DNA of 64,000 bases from a bacterium (GCA_029565685.1 JAKQNR010000013.1:22037-86036), one strand, 5' to 3'; positions 25,502 through 34,492 are shown, numbered from the stretch's first letter. Numbers and translations: made by a program. Notes: generated by a model not told the origin, from the letters alone.

Positions 25502-26257
25502 ATGAAAGCCAAATTCACTTTATCTCGATTCAGCGCTTATTATGGTTCGCATCGCGCGCTGCAGCAGATCGATCTCCTCATTCCGACGCGGCGAATCCTT
25601 GGCATCATCGGTCCTGCCGGATCGGGCAAGACCACTTTTTTGCGTTCACTCAATCGGCTGAACGACCTGACCGCCGGCTTTCGCCGGCAGGGAGAGGTGA
25701 GACTGGACGGCGAGGACATCTATGGCGCGGAATTCGATCCCATCGCCCTGCGTCGGCGTGTGGGCATGCTGTTCGCCCTGCCCATCGCCCTGCCCATGAG
25801 CATCTATGAAAATGTAGTCTACGGTCCACGCATGCAGGGGATCAACACGCGATCGCAGCTGGATCAGCTGGTGGAGAGCAGTCTACGCGCTGCTTTTTTA
25901 TGGGATGAGGTCAAAGACCGTTTAAAGAGTTCCGGACTGCGGCTGTCCGGCGGCCAGCAGCAGCGGCTCTGTCTCGCACGCGTCCTGGCTCTGAATCCCG
26001 AAGTGATCCTGCTGGATGAGCCCACGTCCGGATTGGATCCCATCTCTACAGCCAAGATAGAAGACGCCCTGACCATGCTGAAGGAGCAGTACACCATCGT
26101 GCTGGTGACCAACAACACCATGCAAGCGGGCCGCGTCGCCGACGCCACCGCCTTTTTTTTCATGGGCGAGCTGATCGAGCACGATGAGACTAAAAAAATT
26201 TTCACCAATCCTGCGCAGCAGCGCACTTTGGAGTATGTGACCGGTCGGTTTGGATGA
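25502..26257 (+). CDS. pstB: Phosphate ABC transporter ATPase PstB, first copy (Q-loop and H-loop residues lost)
   Basis: 251 residues, PstB-like throughout ([31 protein letters not shown]). Walker A is GPAGSGKT (37-44), the signature [13 protein letters not shown] (148-160) is intact and Walker B VILLDEP (168-174) is intact. Two catalytic switch residues are missing: the Q-loop glutamine is Ala92 (VGMLFALP where PstB has VGMVFQRP), and the switch histidine is Asn204 (VTNNTMQA where PstB has VTHNMQQA). I confirmed both codon by codon. A heterodimer with the next gene is predicted. I chose the ATG at 25502 with AGGA upstream; 25496 is also possible. Confidence 0.93.
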   Translation: MKAKFTLSRFSAYYGSHRALQQIDLLIPTRRILGIIGPAGSGKTTFLRSLNRLNDLTAGFRRQGEVRLDGEDIYGAEFDPIALRRRVGMLFALPIALPMSIYENVVYGPRMQGINTRSQLDQLVESSLRAAFLWDEVKDRLKSSGLRLSGGQQQRLCLARVLALNPEVILLDEPTSGLDPISTAKIEDALTMLKEQYTIVLVTNNTMQAGRVADATAFFFMGELIEHDETKKIFTNPAQQRTLEYVTGRFG

Positions 26258-26262
26258 GGCCC

Positions 26263-27024
26263 ATGGCAACGAGGAACAAAATAGAGATCCAGCGTCTGAA
26301 CCTCTATTACGGCGCTTTTCACGCCCTACATGACATCTCGATGGACATTTTGGATCGCCATATCACCGCGCTCATCGGACCCTCCGGCTGCGGTAAATCG
26401 ACGCTGGTGCGCAGCCTCAACCGAATGAACGATCTGATCAGCGGCTCCCGGGTGACCGGCTCCGTGCGGGTGGATGGGGAGGACATCTATGCAGCCAAGG
26501 CGGATGTCGAAAAGGTGCGCAAAAAAGTGGGCATGGTTTTTCAACGGCCCAATCCTTTTCCGCTGTCCATTTTCGACAATGTGGCCTACGGCCTGCGCGT
26601 GGCAGGCGTGAAAAATAAATCCATGCTCCAGGATAAAGTGGAGCAGAGTTTAAGAGCCGCGTGGCTATGGGACAGCCTGAAGGACCAGCTGCATTTATCG
26701 GCGTTGACCCTGCCCCTGGATCAGCAGCAGCGTCTGTGCATTGCGCGGCTTTTGATCATCGAGCCGGAAGTGATTCTGATGGATGAGCCCTGCTCCGCGC
26801 TGGATCCTATCGCCACCGCCAAGATCGAAGAGCTGATCCTGGAGTTGAAGAAAAACTATTGCATCGTCATCGTCACCCACAACATGCAGCAGGCGGCGCG
26901 GGTTTCGGATTATTCCGGGTACATGCTCCTCGGCGACCTGATCGAGTACGACGACACAAAAAAAATATTCACCCATCCTGCTGATCAACGCACCGAAGAA
27001 TATATCACCGGCCGCTACGGCTGA
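26263..27024 (+). CDS. pstB: Phosphate ABC transporter ATPase PstB, second copy (degenerate signature motif)
   Basis: 253 residues. Walker A GPSGCGKS (39-46), Q-loop [12 protein letters not shown] (Gln94), Walker B VILMDEP and the switch histidine (VTHNMQQA, His206) are all canonical. The ABC signature is not: it reads [13 protein letters not shown] (150-162) in place of [13 protein letters not shown]. This is the one motif that is still intact in the preceding PstB, so the two proteins complement each other. The ATG at 26263 has GAGG just upstream; an overlapping ATG at 26254 is the alternative. Last gene of the pst operon. Confidence 0.93.
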   Translation: MATRNKIEIQRLNLYYGAFHALHDISMDILDRHITALIGPSGCGKSTLVRSLNRMNDLISGSRVTGSVRVDGEDIYAAKADVEKVRKKVGMVFQRPNPFPLSIFDNVAYGLRVAGVKNKSMLQDKVEQSLRAAWLWDSLKDQLHLSALTLPLDQQQRLCIARLLIIEPEVILMDEPCSALDPIATAKIEELILELKKNYCIVIVTHNMQQAARVSDYSGYMLLGDLIEYDDTKKIFTHPADQRTEEYITGRYG

Positions 27025-27099
27025 GGCCGTGAATTCGGCGCGAGTCGGTTGCACTGCGGCCATCGGGGGGTGAGGAGTGCCGCCTGATTAGGAACCGGC

Positions 27100-27960
27100 T
27101 CAGTCCGAGGCGGTGATCGTGAGGCCTTGTTTTATTTCGACCAGCCCCCATTTGCGATAATCCCCGTTGTTCATCACCGGAATCGCTTTGCCGATTTGAT
27201 AAATCTCTTGTCGATGATAATGGCCGTGCAACACCAGGTCCGGATGAAAGCGATCGAGGAGGGCGACCAGCGTTCGGCGGTTGATCAACCTGGTGGCAGC
27301 GGCGAACAGCCTGCCTTCGCGTCGGCTCACCACAGAGGCGGGCAGCAGATGGTGGTGCAGCACCACGATTTTAAATTTACCGTTCAGCTTCTCGTGCGCC
27401 AGGATGCGTTCGGCGCTGCCGGGATCCACATAGCCGTTGGAGCAGAAAAGGTTGCGGCTGATGCGCGGCAGGCAGCGGTTGGAATCCAATACAATCAGAG
27501 CAACGCGTTCGTCCAAAAGTTTGATAAAGGGATAGGGGTCGGTCTCCCGGTCGTTCAACGTCAGGATGGAGCGAAAGGCGTTGCGAAAGCTGTGGATGAA
27601 GAAGGAGAGATCCTTCTCATACTGCGGTTGATCATAGGCGTGTATTTTCATGGCCGTGCGTGGTACCTGGCGCCATTTGCGGTAAAAGTCACCGCCGGCG
27701 TGGAAATCTTGAAAGAAAAAAGAGTAGAGATCGTGATTGCCGGGCAAAACGGTCAAGCGGTCCGAGGTAAAAAAGCCGCTGCGTCGCATCAAAGCGGCCA
27801 GGGCGCGGAACTCTTCAGCGCGGCCGCTCTGACTGAGATCCCCGCTGAGGATGAGATGATCCGCATGCGCGCGCTGGACCTGAAAAAACCGGCGTTCCAG
27901 CAATGCGTCCCGCTCGGCGGAAAAGCCGTAATGCAGGTCCGAGAGATGGGCGATCTTCAT
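27100..27960 (-). CDS. Calcineurin-like metallophosphoesterase
   Basis: 286 residues. All five metal-binding blocks are present in order: ISDLH-type (AHLSDLHYG), GDLSQSG, PGNHD, VVLHHHLLP and LHGHYHRQE. Proteins of this length and pattern include cyclic-nucleotide phosphodiesterases and many untested phosphoesterases. No signal peptide is visible, so it should be cytoplasmic. No clear ribosome site precedes the ATG. It lies 19 bases after the small membrane-protein gene on the same strand and converges on the pst operon; a phosphate link is possible but unproven. Confidence 0.88.
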   Translation of the reverse strand: MKIAHLSDLHYGFSAERDALLERRFFQVQRAHADHLILSGDLSQSGRAEEFRALAALMRRSGFFTSDRLTVLPGNHDLYSFFFQDFHAGGDFYRKWRQVPRTAMKIHAYDQPQYEKDLSFFIHSFRNAFRSILTLNDRETDPYPFIKLLDERVALIVLDSNRCLPRISRNLFCSNGYVDPGSAERILAHEKLNGKFKIVVLHHHLLPASVVSRREGRLFAAATRLINRRTLVALLDRFHPDLVLHGHYHRQEIYQIGKAIPVMNNGDYRKWGLVEIKQGLTITASD

Positions 27961-27979
27961 TGGGCTCGATTCGACGAGG

Positions 27980-28396
27980 TTAACCGAAGCAGAGGATTTT
28001 GATCACATAGACCAGGATCCCGGCTAGAGTGAAAAAAAGCACATCCTGCAAACGATCCCAGAACATGAGGATCTTTAAATCAACTTCTTTCCATTGCTCC
28101 CACTCTCGAATGACGCCGAGGAAAAAGCCGCTCAAGCCGGCTGTAATAAACGATGGCCAGAGAAAAACCGGCAGCAAAACCACCGCGCTGTGCAACATAT
28201 GCAGCGCTTGATCCAGCACATTGATCCAACCGCTGTGTTTGGGCCGCCAGGGATGCCGGTAGGCCAGGATGTTGAGCACTTTATGGTATTCGGGGTCCGG
28301 CAGCTTTTTCAACTGTTTCTCGACCCGGTCCGCCACTTTTTCCAGATCCGGCGGCGCGGCACCGTAAAATATGCGATAGTGCTCCGGATTCCGCAT
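27980..28396 (-). CDS. Small membrane protein of unknown function
   Basis: 138 residues that I do not recognise. The N-terminal half is soluble and charged (EKVADRVEKQLKKLPDPEYH). Two hydrophobic segments follow, near residues 66-95 and 115-138, with a short acidic and tryptophan-rich loop between (REWEQWKEVD). A good AGAGGTG site precedes the ATG. Its stop is 19 bases from the metallophosphoesterase start, so the two are probably one operon. Confidence 0.65.
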   Translation of the reverse strand: MRNPEHYRIFYGAAPPDLEKVADRVEKQLKKLPDPEYHKVLNILAYRHPWRPKHSGWINVLDQALHMLHSAVVLLPVFLWPSFITAGLSGFFLGVIREWEQWKEVDLKILMFWDRLQDVLFFTLAGILVYVIKILCFG

Positions 28397-28576
28397 GGTC
28401 TCACCTCTTTAGGCTGCATGAGCATACTCAAAGCAGGGCTCCAGGATGCTGTTCAACCACCCCCTGTACAATTTACAAACCGAAGTATGATTTCAAAGCA
28501 TTTTCTTCCACGAGCCGTTGTATGGTTGCGGCATTGCGCTCACCGCCTCGCTGGACCTGGGGGCTGGACTTTTTTC

Positions 28577-28605
28577 TTGATTTTTGCCGCCTGAATACCT
28601 AATTT
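28577..28605 (+). promoter_or_regulatory. Promoter with a ~130-base leader
   Basis: TTGATT, 17 bases, TAATTT. The predicted transcript would start near 28612, leaving a long leader before the ATG at 28744. The remainder of the 347-base gap (28397-28576) shows nothing definite. Confidence 0.5.
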
Positions 28606-28666
28606 GATTTGCGTTATTTGACCTGTAACGCCGGGACGATGGGACACATGGCAACGGACCGGGGTG

Positions 28667-28684
28667 CATCCCCGTACGGGGATG
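28667..28684 (+). promoter_or_regulatory. Stable hairpin in the leader of the 28744 gene
   Basis: CATCCCC-GTAC-GGGGATG is a perfect seven-base-pair stem with a four-base loop. It lies between GGCAAC at 28650 and GATGATCAG at 28681. The leader loosely recalls SAM-class riboswitch sequence blocks, but no full consensus is met. Confidence 0.3.
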
Positions 28685-28743
28685 ATCAGCCGGCTGTTCA
28701 TTTTTAGGCTCTGCCCAGGACGAGCGAGGGAGATGGCAAGTCC

Positions 28744-29145
28744 ATGAAAGTGAAGAAATTTTTCTGGTTCGGCACGGCGCTGTTGCTCTTGGTCCTTGCC
28801 GTGGTTGTTTGGTGGAGATATTATTTCGTGTTCGGCGAAGGGGTTAAGGCCGGCAATTTAAACTTCCTGGTGAAAAAAGGCTACCTGTTCAAGACCTGGG
28901 AGGGCCGTCTCATTCAAACCGGGTTCAAAACCCCCAAGCCGGGTTCCCTGCAGAGCAATGAATTTGAATTCAGCGTGGTGGATGACAGTCTGGCGCACCG
29001 ATTGGAAAGAGCCAGCGGCAAATTCGTCGAATTGCGCTATAAAGAATACCTGCACGCATTGCCCTGGCGGGGCATGAGCAATTACACCGTCACCGCTATC
29101 CTGAGCATCGAGGATGATCCGGGCCATTCGGTTTTGCCGTTCTAA
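28744..29145 (+). CDS. Conserved small membrane-anchored protein of unknown function
   Basis: 133 residues. One N-terminal membrane helix (about 5-25) precedes a short soluble domain. The segments FGEGVKAGNLNFLVKKGYLF and KTWEGRLIQTGF match a small family I have seen often in Bacteroidota and relatives, with no known function. The tail VELRYKEYLHALPWRG is also typical. The ribosome site is poor (GGGAG is about 14 bases upstream of the ATG). A strong terminator follows about 180 bases after the stop. Confidence 0.7.
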   Translation: MKVKKFFWFGTALLLLVLAVVVWWRYYFVFGEGVKAGNLNFLVKKGYLFKTWEGRLIQTGFKTPKPGSLQSNEFEFSVVDDSLAHRLERASGKFVELRYKEYLHALPWRGMSNYTVTAILSIEDDPGHSVLPF

Positions 29146-29186
29146 AGGGAGAAAGGAACGTCTTTGGCGTAGACATTGATCCAAGT

Positions 29187-29317
29187 GGGAGGGTATTGCA
29201 ATTGTAAATCAAAAAGATACCAGCAGAAATTCGCGTAGGGCTTTGGTATGGTCGAAGTCCTAGTGCACCAGGCAGCATGCCGTTGGACTTCAAGTCCGGT
29301 CTGCCCCCGCCCCTCTC
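29187..29317 (+). ncRNA. Possible structured RNA or structured 3' UTR
   Basis: Between the 28744 gene and the terminator are nested inverted segments. GGGAGGG (29187-29193) can pair with CCCTCTC (29311-29317) with one G-U pair. GAAGTCC (29254-29260) can pair with GGACTTC (29285-29291) around an inner GGCA-GCA-TGCC hairpin. A GGACTTCAAGTCC hairpin overlaps this. I see no match to tRNA, SRP RNA, 6S RNA or tmRNA. It may be a small RNA or simply 3' UTR. Confidence 0.3.
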
Positions 29318-29321
29318 TACA

Positions 29322-29354
29322 ACCGGTACGACGATCAGGTGCCGGTTTTTTTTT
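29322..29354 (+). terminator. Rho-independent terminator
   Basis: ACCGGTAC, a nine-base loop, GTGCCGGT (eight pairs including one G-U), then nine T's. It ends the transcript from the 28744 gene and insulates the secretion locus that follows. Confidence 0.85.
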
Positions 29355-29428
29355 ATTGTTAGGTGCCCGCTGGCGGCAAAGGAGCCTGCCGCCTTTTCCT
29401 TCTCGTGGATGTTTTCTGTTTTCGAGAG

Positions 29429-29457
29429 TTGACATTTAAATAAAAATGTGGTAATTT
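29429..29457 (+). promoter_or_regulatory. Promoter of the envelope/secretion locus
   Basis: TTGACA, 17 bases, TAATTT, 37 bases before the TTG start at 29495. Both hexamers are identical to those of the site at 6190. Confidence 0.7.
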
Positions 29458-29494
29458 AATCCTCATTTTTCAGGCGGCATAAAAGGACTCTGCC

Positions 29495-31768
29495 TTGTTA
29501 CGGTGCATCCGACCACGCTTCATGTTCTTCCTCCTTTTGGGTTTGCTCAGTTCCCTCATAGCCCAGCCCACTCGCGACATCCGGCCGCGCAAATCCGCGC
29601 GTCTGCACAAAGCGGCCGTGGACGACTATTGGCATTTCCATAATGTCGGCAATCTCGGATTGACCATCACCAATTACGGCGTGATCGGCGAAGGCTATAA
29701 CAATCCGGATCAGCCCTCCTGCATGTACAAACTGCATGCGGATAACTTGCGTCATCAGATCGAGCACATGTCCTTCGGCGGCCTCTGGGTCGGCGGCCGC
29801 AGCGAGGCGGACGGCGCTGTGCACGTCTCCACCGCTATTGTGGACGGCGTATTTGAAGCCGGCGAAGAGGGCTTTGAGTTTACCAACAGCGAAGCGGCCG
29901 GCGATACGATACAAGTCCGCTCCACCATTGTCACCTCCCCCTATTTTTCACCGCAAGCGGTATCGCATCAGGACTTTGTCGCCACTTTTACGGATCTGAA
30001 CACGCGCGTGCCCGGAACCGACTTTGAGATTCCCAACCACACTCCGCTCGGACTCAGCATCCGTCTGGAATCCTATGCCTGGAATTACAGCTACACCGAT
30101 GCGTTCGTCATCCTCAATTACACCATCACCAACGTGTCGCGCTATATCATTGAAGACGTCTATGCCGGCCTGTGGGCGGACGCCGCAGTCGGAAATATGA
30201 ATTACACCAGCATCTATACGCCCGGCGGCGGCTGGTCGTGGTATGACAACATGAACGGATTTGATCAGGCCTACCGACTGGCTTATCAATTTGATGCCGA
30301 TGGCGACGACGGTTTCGCGCAAAGCTATTTCGGCCTACGCTATCTGGGCTCCTCCCGACGCCGTGATTCCGTCCAAGTCAATTATGACCAATGGCGCTGG
30401 TCCGCCAGCTCAGCTATGGATTTTCCAGAGTATGTCATGCCGATCAACGATGAAGGCCGGTATGAGGTGCTAGCCGGCCGGCATACCGGTAGGTATTACA
30501 ACGAGGTCACAGACGGCGGCATTCCGACCGACCCCGCCAGCCGAGGCAGCTGGATGCTGGTGCTCAGCGCCGGCCCCTTGGGCACACTGTCGCCGGGGGG
30601 ATCCACCACAGTAACCTACGCGGTCGTTTGCGGTCTATGGGCTACCCAAGAGATGAGCGACACTCCCGGCCGCCGCGCCAATCTTCGCCTCAATTCCGAT
30701 TGGGCGCAGATCGCTTATAACGGCGAAGACGTGGACGGCGACGGCAAACTCGATCCCGACGAGGACCAGAACAAAAACGGAATCCTCGACGGACAAGAGG
30801 ATGTCTACCGCTCTGATCTTGATCTGAATCGAAACGGCCGCTGGGATGCCGGCGAGCCGATTTTCGGCGACGGCGACGGCCATCTCGATATTGAAGAAGA
30901 CGTGCACAGCAATGCCATCAGGGGCATTCAACCGGGGAACAGGGTCATCGATCGTTTTATTCTACCCAGCCCGCCGCCTTCGCCGCACCTGCTCGCCGTG
31001 CCGGGCGAAGGCCGGGTGACGCTTTATTGGGATAAGGTGTCGGAGGAGTACGAAGATCCCATCACCCGCGAAAAAGACTTTGAGGGATACCGCATCTACA
31101 GCTCGCCCAAAACCGCTTCTTCCACAGAGGAACGCACACTGCTGGCGGAATTTGACCGGATCAACGATTTGGGGTACGACACCGGCTTTGCCGCGATTCA
31201 GGTCGATACCCTTATCGACGGAAGGCGTTATTTTTACCGCTTTACCAACACTGAGCTGCTTTCCGGCTGGCCTGGTCAGTACTGGTTCAGCGTCACCGCT
31301 TTTGACCGCGGCAATCCGACGAACAACCTGCCCAGTTTGGAAAGCTCTGTGCTGGAGAACAAGACTTATGCGGTCATCGGATCGCCCGCCAGACCAGCCG
31401 GCAGCGATCTTCGTGTGGGCGTCTTTCCCAATCCCTACCGTGGTCAAGCTCGATGGGACGGCGACAGCGACCGCGACCGAATGCTGTGGTTTTTCAATCT
31501 GCCGGCTGAAGCGGAGGTGCGCATCTATACGTTGGCCGGCGATCTGATCGATGAGTTCCGCCATCATGGCAGCAGCTATCGCGGCGAAGACGTCAATTTA
31601 ATGCAACAAAAGATCGGCGGCAGCAACACCGTGTTGCCAGGCGGATTGCATGCCTGGGATTTGATCTCCTCTTATGATCAGGCGATCGCCACCGGCTTGT
31701 ATTTTTTCAGCGTCAAGGACGTGGAAACCGGGGAAATTCAAACGGGTAAGTTCGTCATCATCAAATAA
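29495..31768 (+). CDS. Large secreted protein with Asp-rich calcium-binding-like segment and sorting-type C-terminus
   Basis: About 757 residues. A signal peptide ends near SSLIAQ. Residues ~30-400 form an unrecognised beta-rich domain. Residues ~411-470 hold three Asp-rich loops (DVDGDGKLDPDEDQNKNG, DLDLNRNGRWDAGE, GDGDGHLDIEED) like type 3 or EF-hand-like calcium repeats. An Fn3-like region near 490-620 follows. The last ~85 residues (VGVFPNPYRGQA, VRIYTLAGDLIDEF, GLYFFSVKD, TGKFVIIK) look like a Por-type secretion tail. The TTG start at 29495 has AGGA seven bases upstream; an ATG at 29522 is possible but has no ribosome site. Probable surface or extracellular protein. Confidence 0.8.
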   Translation: MLRCIRPRFMFFLLLGLLSSLIAQPTRDIRPRKSARLHKAAVDDYWHFHNVGNLGLTITNYGVIGEGYNNPDQPSCMYKLHADNLRHQIEHMSFGGLWVGGRSEADGAVHVSTAIVDGVFEAGEEGFEFTNSEAAGDTIQVRSTIVTSPYFSPQAVSHQDFVATFTDLNTRVPGTDFEIPNHTPLGLSIRLESYAWNYSYTDAFVILNYTITNVSRYIIEDVYAGLWADAAVGNMNYTSIYTPGGGWSWYDNMNGFDQAYRLAYQFDADGDDGFAQSYFGLRYLGSSRRRDSVQVNYDQWRWSASSAMDFPEYVMPINDEGRYEVLAGRHTGRYYNEVTDGGIPTDPASRGSWMLVLSAGPLGTLSPGGSTTVTYAVVCGLWATQEMSDTPGRRANLRLNSDWAQIAYNGEDVDGDGKLDPDEDQNKNGILDGQEDVYRSDLDLNRNGRWDAGEPIFGDGDGHLDIEEDVHSNAIRGIQPGNRVIDRFILPSPPPSPHLLAVPGEGRVTLYWDKVSEEYEDPITREKDFEGYRIYSSPKTASSTEERTLLAEFDRINDLGYDTGFAAIQVDTLIDGRRYFYRFTNTELLSGWPGQYWFSVTAFDRGNPTNNLPSLESSVLENKTYAVIGSPARPAGSDLRVGVFPNPYRGQARWDGDSDRDRMLWFFNLPAEAEVRIYTLAGDLIDEFRHHGSSYRGEDVNLMQQKIGGSNTVLPGGLHAWDLISSYDQAIATGLYFFSVKDVETGEIQTGKFVIIK

Positions 31769-31822
31769 ACGCATCACCTGGCGAGGCCGAGGGGTAACAG
31801 ACCTTCAGAAAGGAGCTGCACC

Positions 31823-34456
31823 TTGAAAAAAGCGATACTGACTTTGTTGCTGCTGGCTGTACTGAGTTCTGCCGGGGCTCAGGTCACTTTAATCCGCGAC
31901 ATTCAATACACCACCGCCCCCACAGGGGATTCGCCTCTGAAGGATCAGATTGTGACCATCAGCGGCGTGGTCACCGGCGAAATCTATGCCTTTAAAAACA
32001 GTTACTATTATGTTCAGGACGCCAACGCCCCCTGGTCCGGCATCAAGGTTTACGACAAGACCCATTTCGCCGCCCAGGGTGATCGCGTCACTTTGACGGG
32101 AACGGTGGCCGAGTACAAGGGCGTCACCGAGATCACCACGGTAACTGCTTTTTCCATAGATTCCACCGCTACCAACTGGATTCAGCCCATGCCGGTGACC
32201 ACCGGCGAGATCGCCACCACCGGCGCCAACGCGGAGGCCTATGAAGGCTGTCTCGTTCGCGTAGGTCCCGCCGCCATCACCAATCCGAACCTCGGCTATG
32301 GCGAGTGGCAGATCGATGACGGCTCCGGCCCCTGCCGCGTCGATGATGAGGCCAAGTACTATTTCCTTCAGGCCCAGTATGGCTCTGTGCAGTCGATCAC
32401 CGGCATTCTCGACTTTGCCAACGGCGACACCAAGATCGAGCCGCGCCTGGCCAACGACGTCATCGAAGAGGGTCCATACACCCGCATCCAGCGCATTCAG
32501 CAGGTGCGTTACAGCGATCTGCTGAAAGCGCCGACACAGAACGCCGCGGATAAGAGCTATATGGACGGCGACACCGTGACCGTGAGAGGCATTGTCACCA
32601 TGCCGACCGGATTGTGCTACGCCGGCGCCGGCATCAAATTCACCTTTGCCGCTGCCGAAGGAGGCCCTTGGTCCGCTCTGCTTTCCTACCATGCCGATTC
32701 GACGGCGTATGGATCCCTATATGAAGGCGATGAAATTGTCATGACCGGCTACATCTCAGAGTACACCACCGCCCCCTCCAACATGACCGAGTTTTTCATC
32801 ACCAGTCCCATTGATATCGTCAATATAAACCAGCCTCTGCCCAAAGTCGATTCGATCAAAACAGGCGATCTGCGCTGGCCCACCACGGCTGAGCAGTGGG
32901 GAACCTGTATGGTCAAAGTCGGCAACGCCAAAGTCACTTATCTGACTCCGCAGTACGAATTGTTCGAGATCGATGACGGCAGCGGCGGCGTCCTGGTGGA
33001 CGACGAATCCGACAGCATCCGCAACTATCCGGATCCGCCGCTGAAATCGACTTTTGAATCGATGCAAGGCTGGGTCTATCATCATTACGGCTATTACACC
33101 GATTCCACCGCTTACAAACTGGAACCGCTCTATCGCACGCAGATGGTGCTGGGCGCCGCTCCGTTGACGATCAAAAACACCACGCGCAATCTGGCTGCCG
33201 CCGGGCCGGCGCAGGCCGTCAGCGTCACCACCACCCTGGACCCGGCGGCCAATGTCAGCTCCGCCAAAGTGGTTTACAAAGTCAACGACGGCGCCTATGC
33301 AGAACTGCCCATGACCTTGAACAACGGCGTCTATGGGGCCGAGATCCCGGCTCAGGCGCTTGGCAGTGTCGTGAACTATTATATCAAGGCCACGGACCAG
33401 GGCGGTCAAAAAACTTATGATCCGCCGGATCAGACTGTGTCAAATTACACCTATCTGGTGCTGGACGGCCCGCCGACGCTGGCGCAGGTGCAAAAGACCT
33501 ACTGGCCTTCGGGAGACAGCCCGTTCCAGAAATTCACCGTGACGGTGGAAGGCGTAGTGACGGCGGACTCGCTGTTCTATGCCAAATACGGCGCGTATCC
33601 CATTCAAGACGCGGCCGGCGCCTGGAACGGTGTTTTCATTCTGGGCAAAGTGCCCAACTCGCTGCATCGCGGCGACCGAGTGCGCGTGACCGGCCGGGTG
33701 GAGGACCACAACGCCGCCTACTTGTATAAATGGGAGGGCAACACCCAGATCATCGCCGACACCACCATCGTCCTGGCCAAAGCGCAGGAGCTGCCTGCAG
33801 TGGCGACCGTGACCACTAATGATCTGAAAAGCAAGAGCACTTTGGCCGAGCAGTACGAGGGCGTGCTGGTGCAGGTCAGAAACGTCACCCTCACGTCGGT
33901 CAATTCCTATGATGTGACGATCAACGACGGCAGCGGCGAATGCCTGTTGGACGGGGATGCGTTCATCGGCCGTGATCAGGATGCCAACCCCAATTTCTAT
34001 ATCAATCGAACCGCCAAAGTGTTGATCGTCGCCGGCGATACGGTCAAGATCGGCGAACAGATCAAAATGGTACAGGGCGTTTTTCTCTACAGCTTTGGCA
34101 GCCACAAAATAGAGATCCGCGATCTCAGCGATATCGGCACCACCACCGGCGTCCTCAACGCGGTGGTCGCGCAGCCGCTCCGGTTTAGCCTGGAGCAGAA
34201 TTATCCCAATCCGTTCAACCCGGAAACGCGGCTGTACTTCCAGATTCCCGAACCGCAAAACGTGCAGTTGGTTATCTATAATATCCGCGGTCAGATCGTG
34301 CGCAATCTGGTGGACAACCGCCTCGAGGCCGGCGATCATATCGTCAATTGGGACGGCCGCGACAACCGCGGCATTCCGGCGCCGACCGGCGTTTACATCT
34401 ATCGCATCAAGGCCGGCGATCACATCGCGGCGCGCAAGATGACGCTGGTCAAGTAA
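31823..34456 (+). CDS. Secreted multi-OB-fold protein with Por-type sorting domain
   Basis: 877 residues. Signal peptide ends at SSAGAQ. Three similar modules of the OB-fold/YhcR-like type follow (about 21-225, 230-440 and 550-780); each has a 'GD..VTV.G.VT' strand and a DDGSG-type turn (IDDGSGPCRVDDE, IDDGSGGVLVDDE, INDGSGECLLDGD). An Ig-like insert occupies about 450-545. The last ~85 residues are a textbook type IX sorting domain (LEQNYPNPFNPETRLYF, NIRGQIVRNLV, WDGRDNRGIPAPTGVYIY). A TTG start with AAGGAG upstream. Exported across the outer membrane is the expectation; the ligand or substrate is unknown. Confidence 0.88.
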   Translation: MKKAILTLLLLAVLSSAGAQVTLIRDIQYTTAPTGDSPLKDQIVTISGVVTGEIYAFKNSYYYVQDANAPWSGIKVYDKTHFAAQGDRVTLTGTVAEYKGVTEITTVTAFSIDSTATNWIQPMPVTTGEIATTGANAEAYEGCLVRVGPAAITNPNLGYGEWQIDDGSGPCRVDDEAKYYFLQAQYGSVQSITGILDFANGDTKIEPRLANDVIEEGPYTRIQRIQQVRYSDLLKAPTQNAADKSYMDGDTVTVRGIVTMPTGLCYAGAGIKFTFAAAEGGPWSALLSYHADSTAYGSLYEGDEIVMTGYISEYTTAPSNMTEFFITSPIDIVNINQPLPKVDSIKTGDLRWPTTAEQWGTCMVKVGNAKVTYLTPQYELFEIDDGSGGVLVDDESDSIRNYPDPPLKSTFESMQGWVYHHYGYYTDSTAYKLEPLYRTQMVLGAAPLTIKNTTRNLAAAGPAQAVSVTTTLDPAANVSSAKVVYKVNDGAYAELPMTLNNGVYGAEIPAQALGSVVNYYIKATDQGGQKTYDPPDQTVSNYTYLVLDGPPTLAQVQKTYWPSGDSPFQKFTVTVEGVVTADSLFYAKYGAYPIQDAAGAWNGVFILGKVPNSLHRGDRVRVTGRVEDHNAAYLYKWEGNTQIIADTTIVLAKAQELPAVATVTTNDLKSKSTLAEQYEGVLVQVRNVTLTSVNSYDVTINDGSGECLLDGDAFIGRDQDANPNFYINRTAKVLIVAGDTVKIGEQIKMVQGVFLYSFGSHKIEIRDLSDIGTTTGVLNAVVAQPLRFSLEQNYPNPFNPETRLYFQIPEPQNVQLVIYNIRGQIVRNLVDNRLEAGDHIVNWDGRDNRGIPAPTGVYIYRIKAGDHIAARKMTLVK

Positions 34457-34492
34457 AATCGGTTCGGCGGTTTTCGGCGAATTCTTGTATAA

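Noticed and set aside
29281..29300. GGACTTCAAGTCC resembles the anticodon arm of selenocysteine tRNA (UCA)
   Set aside because: No T-arm (GTTCRA) or matching acceptor stem lies in the 45 bases after it, and a terminator begins about 25 bases downstream. On the opposite strand the loop would read UGA for Ser, but the T-arm is again missing.
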